64,000 nucleotides of DNA, from the NCBI GenBank assembly GCA_905221115.1, contig CAJNBX010000005.1, positions 62,001-126,000 on the forward strand, in the 5' to 3' direction. Under the pieces are notes generated by a model that was not told the DNA's origin, ran no database searches, and saw only the letters and a program-made list of their open reading frames with translations. Origin of the DNA: a bacterium (GTDB taxonomy: Bacteria; Bacillota; Bacilli; Lactobacillales; Streptococcaceae). The stretch's first letter is position 1, and each line of letters begins with the position of its first letter. Both the position numbers and the translations under genes were made by a program. Shown here piece by piece: positions 35,132 through 43,362 of this stretch.

Positions 35132-36466
35132 ATGACAAAGACATATCATTTTATCGGAATTAAGGGATCAGGGATGAGTGCCTTGGCCTTGATGTTGCAC
35201 CAAATGGGGCATAAGGTACAGGGATCAGATGTTGAAAAGTACTACTTTACTCAACGTGGTCTTGAGCAGGCAGGAATTACTATTCTTCCTTTTGATGAAA
35301 AGAATCTAGACGGTGATATGGAAATTATCGCTGGAAATGCCTTCCGTCCAGATAACAACGTCGAAATTGCCTATGCAGACCAAAATGGTATCAGCTATAA
35401 ACGTTACCATGAGTTCCTAGGTAGCTTTATGCGTGACTTTGTTAGCATGGGAGTAGCAGGAGCGCATGGAAAAACTTCAACGACAGGTATGTTGTCTCAC
35501 GTCTTGTCTCACATCACAGACACCAGTTTCTTGATTGGAGATGGAACAGGTCGTGGTTCGGCCAATGCCAAATATTTTGTCTTTGAATCTGACGAATATG
35601 AGCGTCACTTTATGCCTTACCATCCAGAATACTCTATTATCACTAACATTGACTTTGACCATCCAGACTATTTCACAAGTCTAGAAGATGTTTTCAATGC
35701 CTTTAATGACTATGCCAAACAAATTACCAAGGGTCTTTTTGTCTATGGTGAAGATGCAGAATTGCGTAAAATTACAGCCAATGCTCCGATTTATTATTAT
35801 GGTTTTGAAGCTGAAGGCAATGATTTTGTAGCTAGCGATATTCTTCGTTCAACAACTGGTTCAGTCTTCACAGTTCATTTCCGTGGACAAGAATTGGGTC
35901 AATTCCACATCCCAACCTTTGGTCGTCACAATATCATGAATGCGACAGCCGTTATTGGTCTTCTTTACACAGCAGGATTTGATTTGAACTTGGTGCGTGA
36001 GCACTTGAAAACATTTGCCGGTGTTAAGCGTCGTTTCACTGAGAAAATTGTCAATGATACGGTGATTATCGATGACTTTGCCCACCATCCAACAGAAATC
36101 ATTGCGACCTTGGATGCGGCTCGTCAGAAATACCCAAGCAAGGAAATTGTTGCAGTCTTCCAACCGCATACCTTTACAAGAACAATCGCTTTGTTGGACG
36201 AATTTGCCCACGCTTTGAACCAAGCGGATGCTGTTTATCTAGCGCAAATTTATGGGTCAGCTCGTGAAGTAGATCATGGTGATGTTAAGGTAGAAGACCT
36301 AGCCCAAAAAATCAACAAAAAACACCAAGTGATTACTGTTGAAAATGTTTCTCCACTCCTTGACCATGACAATGCTGTCTATGTCTTTATGGGAGCAGGA
36401 GATATCCAAACCTATGAATATTCATTTGAACGTCTCTTGTCTAACTTGACAAGCAATGTTCAGTAG
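35132..36466 (+). CDS. murC: UDP-N-acetylmuramate--L-alanine ligase
   Basis: This 444-residue Mur ligase adds the first amino acid of the stem peptide. The N-terminal Rossmann loop [14 protein letters not shown] binds the UDP part. [15 protein letters not shown] is the ATP loop. [10 protein letters not shown] and the FGRHNIMNA segment are family signatures, and [10 protein letters not shown] is the MurC-specific C-terminal motif. It acts in the cytosol upstream of MurD and MurE. Two GNAT genes and mltG follow within 1.1 kb. Confidence 0.96.
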   Translation: MTKTYHFIGIKGSGMSALALMLHQMGHKVQGSDVEKYYFTQRGLEQAGITILPFDEKNLDGDMEIIAGNAFRPDNNVEIAYADQNGISYKRYHEFLGSFMRDFVSMGVAGAHGKTSTTGMLSHVLSHITDTSFLIGDGTGRGSANAKYFVFESDEYERHFMPYHPEYSIITNIDFDHPDYFTSLEDVFNAFNDYAKQITKGLFVYGEDAELRKITANAPIYYYGFEAEGNDFVASDILRSTTGSVFTVHFRGQELGQFHIPTFGRHNIMNATAVIGLLYTAGFDLNLVREHLKTFAGVKRRFTEKIVNDTVIIDDFAHHPTEIIATLDAARQKYPSKEIVAVFQPHTFTRTIALLDEFAHALNQADAVYLAQIYGSAREVDHGDVKVEDLAQKINKKHQVITVENVSPLLDHDNAVYVFMGAGDIQTYEYSFERLLSNLTSNVQ

Positions 36467-36475
36467 GATATTCTT

Positions 36476-36958
36476 ATGGAAATTCCAATTAAGATCATTC
36501 AGGCAAGTGATGCTGATTTGGCTGAGATAGAGGCACTTCAAACTTTGTCTTTGCCAGCTGAAAAGCAGCTGACTTCCCATATTTTAGAAGAAAGTATCCG
36601 TAAGTGTGCGGATACCTTTCTTCTAGCTAGGGATGAAAATCAACTGTTAGGCTATATTCTATCAAGTCCTCAGTCAGACAATCCGCAATGTCTAAAAGTA
36701 CTTTCTTTAGTCATTGAGGCTGACCATCAGAGACAGGGCTTGGGAACGCTTCTCCTTGCAGCCTTGAAAGAGGTGGCAGTTGAGCTGGAGTACAAGGGGA
36801 TTCGTTTGGAGAGTCCTGATGAGCTGCTTTCCTATTTTGAAATGAACGGTTTTATTGATGAAGAAACTTCGCTTTATGCAACTAGCCAGGGTTTTAGTAT
36901 GATTTGGTTTAATCCCTTTTATCTGGAGGCACAATGGAAATTAGGAAAGCAAGATTAG
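36476..36958 (+). CDS. GNAT family N-acetyltransferase (first of a tandem pair)
   Basis: This 160-residue acetyltransferase has the acetyl-CoA motif DHQRQGLGTLLLAALKEVAVEL (about residues 84-105). A C-terminal YFEMNGFIDEE segment is shared with the next gene. The order and spacing suggest the amine acetyltransferase (AANAT-like) branch, but the substrate is unknown. The acyl-CoA loop and LLxALKEVA helix closely resemble those of the downstream paralogue, which overlaps it by 25 bp. Both follow murC closely and may be in its operon. Confidence 0.82.
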   Translation: MEIPIKIIQASDADLAEIEALQTLSLPAEKQLTSHILEESIRKCADTFLLARDENQLLGYILSSPQSDNPQCLKVLSLVIEADHQRQGLGTLLLAALKEVAVELEYKGIRLESPDELLSYFEMNGFIDEETSLYATSQGFSMIWFNPFYLEAQWKLGKQD

Positions 36959-37428
36959 AAGATTTGGATCGGATTGTCGAGATTGAACTAGAGAATTTTT
37001 CAGTCGAAGAAGCCATTCCTCGATCTGTCTTTGAGGCACATTTGCGAGAAATTCAGACCTCTTTTCTGGTTGCGGAAAAAGAAGGTAAGATTATTGGTTA
37101 TATCGAAGGGCCAGTTGTCCCTCACCGCCATCTGCAAGACCAGTCTTTTACAAAAGAAATAAAAGACTATAGTCATGAGCCTGGTGGATATATCTCTGTG
37201 ACCTGTCTGTCTATTGCCAAGGAGGCACAGGGCCTCGGACTAGGTAAGAAATTGCTAACAGCTTTGAAAGAAGTTGCTCTTGAAGATGAGAGAGAAGGCA
37301 TTAATCTAACCTGTCATGACTATCTCATCGCCTACTATGAAAAACACGGATTTGTCAACGAAGGCTTGTCCCAGTCAACCTTTGCAGGGGAAACTTGGTA
37401 TGATATGGTCTGGGAAGCTAAAAAATAG
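36934..37428 (+). CDS. GNAT family N-acetyltransferase (second of a tandem pair)
   Basis: This 164-residue acetyltransferase has the acetyl-CoA motif EAQGLGLGKKLLTALKEVALED (about residues 93-114) and YYEKHGFVNEG near the C-terminus. The arrangement of strand, loop and helix follows that of the upstream gene, so the pair probably arose by duplication and diverged. It starts inside the upstream gene with GGAGG 4-8 bp before its ATG, which implies translational coupling. The substrate is unknown. Confidence 0.85.
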   Translation: MEIRKARLEDLDRIVEIELENFSVEEAIPRSVFEAHLREIQTSFLVAEKEGKIIGYIEGPVVPHRHLQDQSFTKEIKDYSHEPGGYISVTCLSIAKEAQGLGLGKKLLTALKEVALEDEREGINLTCHDYLIAYYEKHGFVNEGLSQSTFAGETWYDMVWEAKK

Positions 37429-37508
37429 GCAAGACAAGGCATCATAGGTTGCTTTTCCTAGACTTTTAAGATATAATATTATGGATTGTCAACGAGGAGG
37501 AAAAACTT

Positions 37509-39251
37509 TTGAGTGAAAAGTCAAGAGAAGAAGAAAAATTAAGCTTTAAAGAGCAGATTTTACGAGATTTAGAACGAGTTAAAAAACATGAAGAAGATCA
37601 GGAAGAAGTTGATTTAGCTTCAATAAAACCCCAATTTTCTTCTAAAAATGACCAGTCGATAGAAGAGCTAATGGAAGATTCTCTATCAGCTGTAGAGGAG
37701 ATTATGAGAAAAGCTCCTACCGTGCCTACTCACCCAAGTCAAGATGTACCAGCTTCTCCAGCAGATGAGATTCAAAGAGAAACTCCTGGTGTTCCAAGTC
37801 ATCCAAGTCAAGATGTGCCTTCTTCTCCCGCAGAAGAGGCTGTAAGACAAGCTCCACTTGCTTCTAGTCATCCGAGTCAAGAAGGACCTTCTGCTCCATC
37901 AGCGGAGGGAGTATCAAGACCAACTCCAGGACCTGTTAGTCCTAGAAAAGTAGAAAAGGAATTTAATGAAATCCCAACGAGGGTAGCTGTTTCTTATAAG
38001 ACAGAAGCTCAGAGAGAGGTAAAAAGAGAAGTTCCTACTTCAAAACCAGTAGAGGAAAAGAAAGTTGTAGAAGAAATGCCTGCAACTCCACGTCGTAGCC
38101 GTCGTGAGACGGTTAAGTCAACCAAGAAGAAAAAATCAGGATTTAAGACCTTCTTCATTTCTCTACTTATTTTCCTAGGTTTGATTTCAGCAGGTGCTTA
38201 CTTCGGTTATCAGTATGTTCAGTCATCTTTACAGCCTGTGGATGCTTCATCTAAACAATATGTGACAGTGCAAATCCCAGAAGGAGCTAATGTTCAAACA
38301 ATTGGTTCAACTCTTGAAAAGTCTGGTTTGATTAAACACGGAGTGATTTTTGCTTTTTATGCAAAATATAAAAATTATTCAGATTTGAAGTCTGGCTATT
38401 ACAATTTGCAAAAGAGCATGAGTACAGAAGATATCATCCATGAATTGCAAAAAGGTGGAACAGCTGAAGCTCAAGAACCTGCCCTTGCGAATTTAACAAT
38501 TCCAGAAGGTTATACGATTGATCAAATTGCACAAGCGGTAGGTCAATTGCAAGGTGACTTCAAAGAGCCTTTGACAGCGGATGCTTTCTTGGCTAAAGTG
38601 CAAGATGACAACTTTATCAGCCAAGAAGTTGCCAAATATCCTAGTCTACTTGAAAGCTTGCCAACGAAAGAAAGTGGCGTTCGTTACCGTTTGGAAGGTT
38701 TCCTCTTCCCAGCTACATATTCTATCAAGGAAAGTACAACTATTGAAAGCTTGATTGATGAGATGTTGGCAGCTATGGACAAGACTTTAGCACCTCATTA
38801 CAGTACGATTAAGTCTAAGAATTTGACGGTCAATGAATTGCTGACCATTGCTTCTCTTGTCGAAAAAGAAGGAGCTAAGACGGAAGACCGTAAGTTGATT
38901 GCAGGTGTATTCTACAATCGCTTGAATCTTGGTATGCCACTTCAAAGCAATATTGCTATCTTGTATGCCCAAGGAAAACTTGGTCAGAAGATTAGTCTTG
39001 CTGATGATGCTGGAATTGATACGACAATTAATTCACCGTATAATGTTTATACGAAAGCTGGTTTGATGCCAGGTCCAGTAGATAGTCCAAGCTTGGATGC
39101 CATCGAGGCAAGTATTAATCAGACTAAGAGTGATAACTTATACTTTGTAGCTAATGTTACAGATGGTAAGGTCTATTATGCTGCTACTCAGGAGGAGCAT
39201 GATCGTAATGTCGCTGAACATGTCAACAGCAAATTAAACCAAACAAACTAA
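37509..39251 (+). CDS. mltG: Endolytic peptidoglycan transglycosylase MltG
   Basis: This 580-residue membrane protein has a long cytosolic N-terminal part (1-210) that is acidic, then Pro-rich with three 23-residue repeats. A single transmembrane helix (about 213-235) and an extracytoplasmic YceG domain follow. The LysM-like segment (VTVQIPEGANVQTIGSTLEKSGLI) precedes the catalytic region, where ASLVEKEGA contains the likely catalytic Glu452. MltG cleaves nascent glycan strands and, in pneumococcus, works with peripheral wall synthesis. Translation starts at TTG with gaggagg 8 bp upstream. The gene follows the murC-GNAT group. Confidence 0.92.
   Translation: MSEKSREEEKLSFKEQILRDLERVKKHEEDQEEVDLASIKPQFSSKNDQSIEELMEDSLSAVEEIMRKAPTVPTHPSQDVPASPADEIQRETPGVPSHPSQDVPSSPAEEAVRQAPLASSHPSQEGPSAPSAEGVSRPTPGPVSPRKVEKEFNEIPTRVAVSYKTEAQREVKREVPTSKPVEEKKVVEEMPATPRRSRRETVKSTKKKKSGFKTFFISLLIFLGLISAGAYFGYQYVQSSLQPVDASSKQYVTVQIPEGANVQTIGSTLEKSGLIKHGVIFAFYAKYKNYSDLKSGYYNLQKSMSTEDIIHELQKGGTAEAQEPALANLTIPEGYTIDQIAQAVGQLQGDFKEPLTADAFLAKVQDDNFISQEVAKYPSLLESLPTKESGVRYRLEGFLFPATYSIKESTTIESLIDEMLAAMDKTLAPHYSTIKSKNLTVNELLTIASLVEKEGAKTEDRKLIAGVFYNRLNLGMPLQSNIAILYAQGKLGQKISLADDAGIDTTINSPYNVYTKAGLMPGPVDSPSLDAIEASINQTKSDNLYFVANVTDGKVYYAATQEEHDRNVAEHVNSKLNQTN
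37713..37919 (+). repeat. Three 69-bp tandem repeats in mltG
   Basis: The cores HPSQ(D/E) recur at 37731, 37800 and 37869, an exact 69-bp (23-residue) period. The encoded unit is Pro/Ser-rich and lies in the cytosolic part of MltG. Confidence 0.9.
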
Positions 39252-39312
39252 AATTATATGATGCTTCACATAATTTTAGTTAGAAAATATCATCAGAAGA
39301 AAGTTGAGAAAA

Positions 39313-39795
39313 ATGGCAGAAAAAACATATCCAATGACCCTTGCGGAAAAGGAAAAACTTGAAAAAGAATTAGAAGAATTGAAATTGGTTCGCCGACCAG
39401 AAGTGGTAGAACGCATTAAGATTGCCCGTTCATACGGTGACCTTTCTGAAAACAGTGAATACGAAGCGGCTAAGGATGAACAAGCCTTTGTTGAAGGGCA
39501 AATCTCTAGCTTGGAAACAAAAATCCGTTATGCTGAAATCGTCAATAGTGACTCAGTTGCCCAAGACGAAGTAGCGATTGGTAAAACAGTTACTATCCAA
39601 GAAATTGGTGAGGACGAAGAAGAAGTTTATATTATCGTAGGTTCAGCAGGTGCGGATGCCTTTGCAGGTAAGGTTTCAAATGAAAGCCCAATTGGACAAG
39701 CCTTGATTGGCAAGAAAACAGGTGATACAGCAACCATTGAAACACCTGTTGGTAGTTATGATGTAAAAATCTTGAAAGTTGAAAAAACAGCCTAA
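39313..39795 (+). CDS. greA: Transcription elongation factor GreA
   Basis: This 160-residue factor has the N-terminal coiled coil (residues about 1-75: [37 protein letters not shown]) whose acidic tip enters the RNA polymerase secondary channel and stimulates cleavage of backtracked RNA. A C-terminal FKBP-like domain ends it. The ATG at 39313 gives the standard length; the TTG upstream at 39304 would add MRK and lacks support. It follows mltG by 61 bp, an arrangement common in streptococci. A terminator follows. Confidence 0.95.
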   Translation: MAEKTYPMTLAEKEKLEKELEELKLVRRPEVVERIKIARSYGDLSENSEYEAAKDEQAFVEGQISSLETKIRYAEIVNSDSVAQDEVAIGKTVTIQEIGEDEEEVYIIVGSAGADAFAGKVSNESPIGQALIGKKTGDTATIETPVGSYDVKILKVEKTA

Positions 39796-39802
39796 AAACA
39801 GA

Positions 39803-39845
39803 AAAAAGGAGTGGGGAGGCGATGCGCTTCACTCACTCCTTTTTC
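39803..39845 (+). terminator. Terminator of greA
   Basis: AAAAGGAGTG pairs with CACTCCTTTTT across a loop that can itself fold (ggcgatgcgcttc). Confidence 0.85.
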
Positions 39846-39870
39846 CATTTTAAATTGAATTGGAGACGAT

Positions 39871-41235
39871 ATGAGTTCAAAGAAGAAAAAAAATAAGATG
39901 GAACGTGGTCTGACGAATCGTCACGTGCAGGTTATGGCCATTGCGGGAACAATCGGAACAGGACTCTTTTTGGGAGCGGGTCGATCTATTAGCCTAACAG
40001 GTCCTTCTATTGTACTGATTTATATGATTACTGGTGCTTTTATGTTCCTCATGATGCGTGCGGTTGGGGAAATGCTCTACCAAGATCCTGAGCAACATAC
40101 CTTTATCAACTTTATCACGCGCCATTTAGGTAAGGGCTGGGGTTATTTCTCAGTTTGGTCTTATTGGCTATCCGTTGTCTTTATCGGTATGGCGGAAATC
40201 ACTGCGATTTCTCACTATGTTCAGTTCTGGTTCCCTAGCTGGCCAAGTTGGATGATTGAGATTGGATTTTTGACTATTCTAGCCTTGGTCAATCTAATCG
40301 CGGTGAAGCTCTTTGGGGAAGTTGAGTTTTGGTTCGCTATGGTCAAGATTGTGGCTATTTTAGCCATGATTGCAACAGGAGTCTTTATGGTCTTGACAGG
40401 CTTTAAGACACCTCATGGAGTAGCAAGTTTGGCTAATATTGCCGACAATTTCTCCCTCTTCCCTAATGGTGGAGTGAACTTTGTCATGGCCTTCCAGATG
40501 GTTTTCTTTGCCTACCTCATGATTGAGTTTATCGGGGTAACGACTTCAGAAACAAAAAATCCACGCCAGGTCTTGCCAAAAGCCGTTAAGGAAATTCCTT
40601 TGCGTATCGCCTTTTTCTACGGTGGTGCCCTCTTAGCCATCATGGCTATCATTCCGTGGCGTGAACTTGCATCGGCTGATTCTCCCTTTGTTACAGTATT
40701 TGAGTTAGCAGGTATCAAGTGGGCGGCAGCCTTGATTAACTTCGTCGTTTTGACTTCAGCAGCATCTGCTCTTAACTCAACCCTTTATTCAACAGGTCGT
40801 CATTTGTATCAGATTGCCCATGATTCGCCCAATCCATTCTTAAAGGCGATTAAGGCAGATACTCTTTCTCGTCACAATGTGCCACAAAATGCCATCATCG
40901 CTTCAGCAATTTTGATTGCTCTAGCAGCCTTTATCAACGTCTTTCCAGGAGTTTCGGATGCCTTTGCCTTGATTACGGCATCGTCGTCTGGTGTCTATAT
41001 CGCCATTTATATCTTGATTATGGTGGCTCACCTTAAATACCGCAAGTCACCAGACTTTATGGCAGATGGTTATCTCATGCCCCATTATCGTTTCCTAAAT
41101 CCCTTAACCATGCTCTTCTTTGCCTTTGTCTTTGTAACCCTCTTTTTACAAGAGTCTACATTTGTCGGAGCAATCGGTTCAGCTATCTGGATTATCAGTT
41201 TCGGGATTTACAGCCAGTGGAAATTTAGAAAATAG
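39871..41235 (+). CDS. Amino-acid permease, APC family (AroP/CycA-like)
   Basis: This 454-residue protein has 12 predicted transmembrane helices. The N-terminal APC signature GLTNRHVQVMAIAGTIGTGLFLGAG includes the unwound helix-1 motif GTIGTG that binds the substrate amino group. The region FFAYLMIEFIGVTTSETKNPRQVLPKAVKEIP matches helix 6 and the following loop of the AroP/CycA group. It should import neutral, aromatic or D-amino acids (D-Ala, D-Ser or Gly) by proton symport. The neighbours do not decide the substrate. Confidence 0.87.
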   Translation: MSSKKKKNKMERGLTNRHVQVMAIAGTIGTGLFLGAGRSISLTGPSIVLIYMITGAFMFLMMRAVGEMLYQDPEQHTFINFITRHLGKGWGYFSVWSYWLSVVFIGMAEITAISHYVQFWFPSWPSWMIEIGFLTILALVNLIAVKLFGEVEFWFAMVKIVAILAMIATGVFMVLTGFKTPHGVASLANIADNFSLFPNGGVNFVMAFQMVFFAYLMIEFIGVTTSETKNPRQVLPKAVKEIPLRIAFFYGGALLAIMAIIPWRELASADSPFVTVFELAGIKWAAALINFVVLTSAASALNSTLYSTGRHLYQIAHDSPNPFLKAIKADTLSRHNVPQNAIIASAILIALAAFINVFPGVSDAFALITASSSGVYIAIYILIMVAHLKYRKSPDFMADGYLMPHYRFLNPLTMLFFAFVFVTLFLQESTFVGAIGSAIWIISFGIYSQWKFRK

Positions 41236-41242
41236 ATTAAGG

Positions 41243-41270
41243 ACTCATCAACTCAGGTTGGTGAGTTTTT
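41243..41270 (+). terminator. Terminator of the permease gene
   Basis: ACTCATCAAC (41243-41252) pairs with GTTGGTGAGT (41257-41266), then T residues. Confidence 0.88.
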
Positions 41271-41276
41271 GCTAGT

Positions 41277-41305
41277 TTGACAGTCTATTGAAATAGGACT
41301 ATAAT
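41277..41305 (+). promoter_or_regulatory. Consensus promoter of the GNAT gene at 41335
   Basis: TTGACA (41277-41282), 17 bp, TATAAT (41300-41305): a perfect housekeeping promoter. Confidence 0.92.
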
Positions 41306-41334
41306 CAAGCTGTAATCGTTTCGCGGAGGTTTAT

Positions 41335-41745
41335 ATGTACTTTAGATTGGAAAACAAGGAGTCTCAGAAAGCGCAAGAAATAGGGAATCTGCTTCGTGTT
41401 TATAACCGTTCAAAAAGAGAAGAAGCTGAAAGTGAGCCACTTAATCTTTATGTCGAAGATGAAAAGGGCAATCTCTTGGCAGGTTTGATAGCAGAGACTT
41501 TTGGAAATTGGCTAGAAATCGAGTATTTATTTGTAAAAGAAGAACTGAGAGGGCAAGGAGTCGGTTCAAACCTATTGCAGCAAGCAGAAACTGAAGCTAA
41601 GAATCGAAACTGTCGTTTTGCTTTTGTCAATACTTACCAGTTTCAAGCTCCAGATTTTTATAAAAGGCATGGCTACAAGAAAGTCTTTACCTTACAAGAC
41701 TATCCCTACATTGGGCAAAGATATTATTACCAAAAGGATTTGTAA
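41335..41745 (+). CDS. GNAT family N-acetyltransferase
   Basis: This 136-residue GNAT begins MYFRLENKESQKAQEIGNLLR and has the acetyl-CoA motif EELRGQGVGSNLLQQAETEAKNR (about residues 65-87). FVNTYQFQAPDFYKRHGYKKV is the C-terminal part typical of small GNATs that may modify ribosomal or other proteins. GGAGG sits 7 bp upstream of the ATG, and a consensus promoter lies 30 bp further up. The downstream HAD gene that may once have been co-transcribed is now a remnant. Confidence 0.87.
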   Translation: MYFRLENKESQKAQEIGNLLRVYNRSKREEAESEPLNLYVEDEKGNLLAGLIAETFGNWLEIEYLFVKEELRGQGVGSNLLQQAETEAKNRNCRFAFVNTYQFQAPDFYKRHGYKKVFTLQDYPYIGQRYYYQKDL

Positions 41746-41799
41746 GGAGAAGATGAAAGCATAAGGCAAATAGGGGAACTTGACATAAGTATGAAGTAG

Positions 41800-41949
41800 A
41801 TTCTCGATAAATACCAGTTAAATCCTACAAGTTGTGTCTTTCTAGGTGATATTTAGGACAATACAATTGCATCTGAGAAATTGGGAATCAAGTCTTATCA
41901 GGTTAAGAAAAGAAGTGATGTCGTTGATATTTTGAAATCCTATATTTAA
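41800..41949 (+). pseudogene. Remnant of a HAD-superfamily hydrolase gene
   Basis: In one frame this stretch reads ILDKYQLNPTSCVFLGDI, a stop, then DNTIASEKLGIKSYQV and a C-terminal tail ending in TAA. The pattern FLGDxxxDxxxAxxxGI is motif IV of HAD phosphatases, with an in-frame TAG inside it. The preceding 50 bases hold no intact N-terminal part. This is the end of a decayed gene. Confidence 0.7.
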
Positions 41950-41955
41950 AGGCAA

Positions 41956-41990
41956 CGCTCTCTATTTTTTGTAGTAGAGAGTTTTTTTGT
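41956..41990 (+). terminator. Terminator after the HAD remnant
   Basis: CTCTCTA (41958-41964) pairs with TAGAGAG (41975-41981), followed by seven T. Confidence 0.85.
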
Positions 41991-42021
41991 TAATAAAATC
42001 TTACAAAATGATATATATATA

Positions 42022-42049
42022 TTGCATTAAGTTAGATATATGGTATAAT
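42022..42049 (+). promoter_or_regulatory. Promoter of the XRE regulator operon
   Basis: TTGCAT (42022-42027), 16 bp, TATAAT (42044-42049). A (AT)n tract lies just upstream. Confidence 0.75.
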
Positions 42050-42096
42050 GTTTTTAAAAGAAGCGCAACTTTTTAAGAATGTGAAGGAGGACGCTA

Positions 42097-42306
42097 GTGG
42101 CTAAAAATTTAAAATTAAAATTAGCTCGGGTGGAGCGTGATTTAACACAAGGGGATTTGGCAGAAGCTGTGGGCGTTACTAGGCAGACTATAGGCTTGAT
42201 TGAAGCTGGGAAATACAATCCTAGTCTCTCCCTCTGCCAGTCCATTTGCAGATGCTTAGGAAAAACATTAGACCAACTATTTTGGGAGGAAGAAGATGAA
42301 AAATAG
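42097..42306 (+). CDS. XRE/Cro-type small transcriptional regulator
   Basis: This 69-residue protein is a single helix-turn-helix domain (LKLARVERDLTQGDLAEAVGVTRQTIGLIEAGKYNPSLSLC), close to the YozG/YvaO class of small regulators found beside membrane protein genes. It starts at GTG, with GAAGGAGG 6 bp upstream. Its end overlaps the next gene by 11 bp through the sequence encoding WEEEDEK. It probably represses its own operon in response to an unknown signal. Confidence 0.88.
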   Translation: MAKNLKLKLARVERDLTQGDLAEAVGVTRQTIGLIEAGKYNPSLSLCQSICRCLGKTLDQLFWEEEDEK

Positions 42307-42769
42307 AAAAAAACTTGTGATCAAAGATGAACGTACAGAAAAATTGGATGGAAAGATTTCAGGAGAAATTCTTTTGGGAATGTGCCTATTTTTGGCACTG
42401 GAAATTTTTGCCAAAGTTTATATTTTTAATTTAACGCTTCTATCCTATTCACCAGAATTACTTTTATTGATTGGAGTAGGTTTGTATGCCATTATTCGCC
42501 GCATGTATGTAGGAATTGATATTCGAGATATTGTTGAGAATACTGGAAAAGAAAGAATTTTATCTGCTTTGGGATTTTCTATAGTGATTTTATTGATTGA
42601 TATCATAGGCAATCGCGAGGAGCTGGTCAGTCTGTTGACTTGGAAGTACTCCCTAAAAGTGGTTCTAGCAGTTATCATCTATCTCGTTGGGAGTTATTCT
42701 ATGGATAGAGTTATCCTATACTTGAATCGCAGAAATCAGCAAGTTTGGGAGGAAGAAGATGAAAAATAG
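42296..42769 (+). CDS. DUF6773-like membrane protein with XRE partner
   Basis: This 157-residue protein has a short cytosolic N-terminus (KNRKKLVIKDERTEKLDGKISGE) and four predicted transmembrane helices. It resembles the DUF6773/DUF3796 membrane proteins encoded next to small XRE regulators, whose function is unknown. The end of the coding sequence, encoding VWEEEDEK, is the same at DNA level as the end of the upstream regulator gene. It overlaps the following membrane gene by 11 bp. Confidence 0.8.
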   Translation: MKNRKKLVIKDERTEKLDGKISGEILLGMCLFLALEIFAKVYIFNLTLLSYSPELLLLIGVGLYAIIRRMYVGIDIRDIVENTGKERILSALGFSIVILLIDIIGNREELVSLLTWKYSLKVVLAVIIYLVGSYSMDRVILYLNRRNQQVWEEEDEK

Positions 42770-43247
42770 ATTTTTTTATTATCAATTACTAGACGAAAGA
42801 GAAGAACAACTGATCAATAAAGCGGGGGCTGAAAGTTTCTATATCTCTATAGCTTTCTTGCTTTTATCTTATATGATTGCAGTATTAGCACCAAGTCTTT
42901 TTAATTCTAATATGCTGCTCATCGTTATCATCATAGGGACATTTTACTTTTTTAACCGTGCTCGAAATCTCGGAGTGACCTATTATAGCCGATTTCATTT
43001 TACGATTTTGGGATGCTTACTAGTGACTCTTGCAATTACAGCCATCTTGATGTTCCAGAACTACCAGTTCAATATTGAGATTTATCAGCATAATCCTTTG
43101 AATTTTAAATACTTGTCTGCTTGGATCCTTACTTATCTTATTTATCTTCCATGGGTTTTTATTGGAAACCTAACTTTAAGAAATTTTGGTGAATGTGCTC
43201 AGAAAAAGTTTGAACAAGATATGGATGAATTGGAGAGTGGTGAATAG
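42759..43247 (+). CDS. Small membrane protein with XRE partner
   Basis: This 162-residue protein has four predicted transmembrane helices, a DEREEQLINKAG segment near the N-terminus and a charged tail. DERxxxIxxKAG motifs occur in the DUF3169/DUF6773-type membrane proteins of XRE operons, so both membrane proteins here may descend from one ancestor. It is the last gene of the three-gene operon. A role as sensor or partner of the regulator is only inferred from position. Confidence 0.78.
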   Translation: MKNRFFYYQLLDEREEQLINKAGAESFYISIAFLLLSYMIAVLAPSLFNSNMLLIVIIIGTFYFFNRARNLGVTYYSRFHFTILGCLLVTLAITAILMFQNYQFNIEIYQHNPLNFKYLSAWILTYLIYLPWVFIGNLTLRNFGECAQKKFEQDMDELESGE

Positions 43248-43282
43248 CTTGTTACTCTTTTCTCAATACAGCCAAAATGTGA

Positions 43283-43334
43283 TATAATAGTACTAATTTA
43301 TTGGAATACATGAAAGTTTTTGAAAATTTTCATG
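43283..43334 (+). promoter_or_regulatory. pncB promoter and leader hairpin
   Basis: TATAAT (43283-43288) is the -10 candidate; no clear -35 is seen. In the leader, CATGAAA (43309-43315) and TTTCATG (43328-43334) form an inverted repeat that could be a hairpin or an operator for the NAD genes. Confidence 0.45.
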
Positions 43335-43362
43335 GGTTTCTAGCTAAGGAAGTAGGAAAAGT

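Noticed and set aside
41746..41799. N-terminal part of the HAD remnant
   Set aside because: The frame upstream of 41800 is interrupted and shows no HAD motif I, so I limit the pseudogene to the recognisable part.
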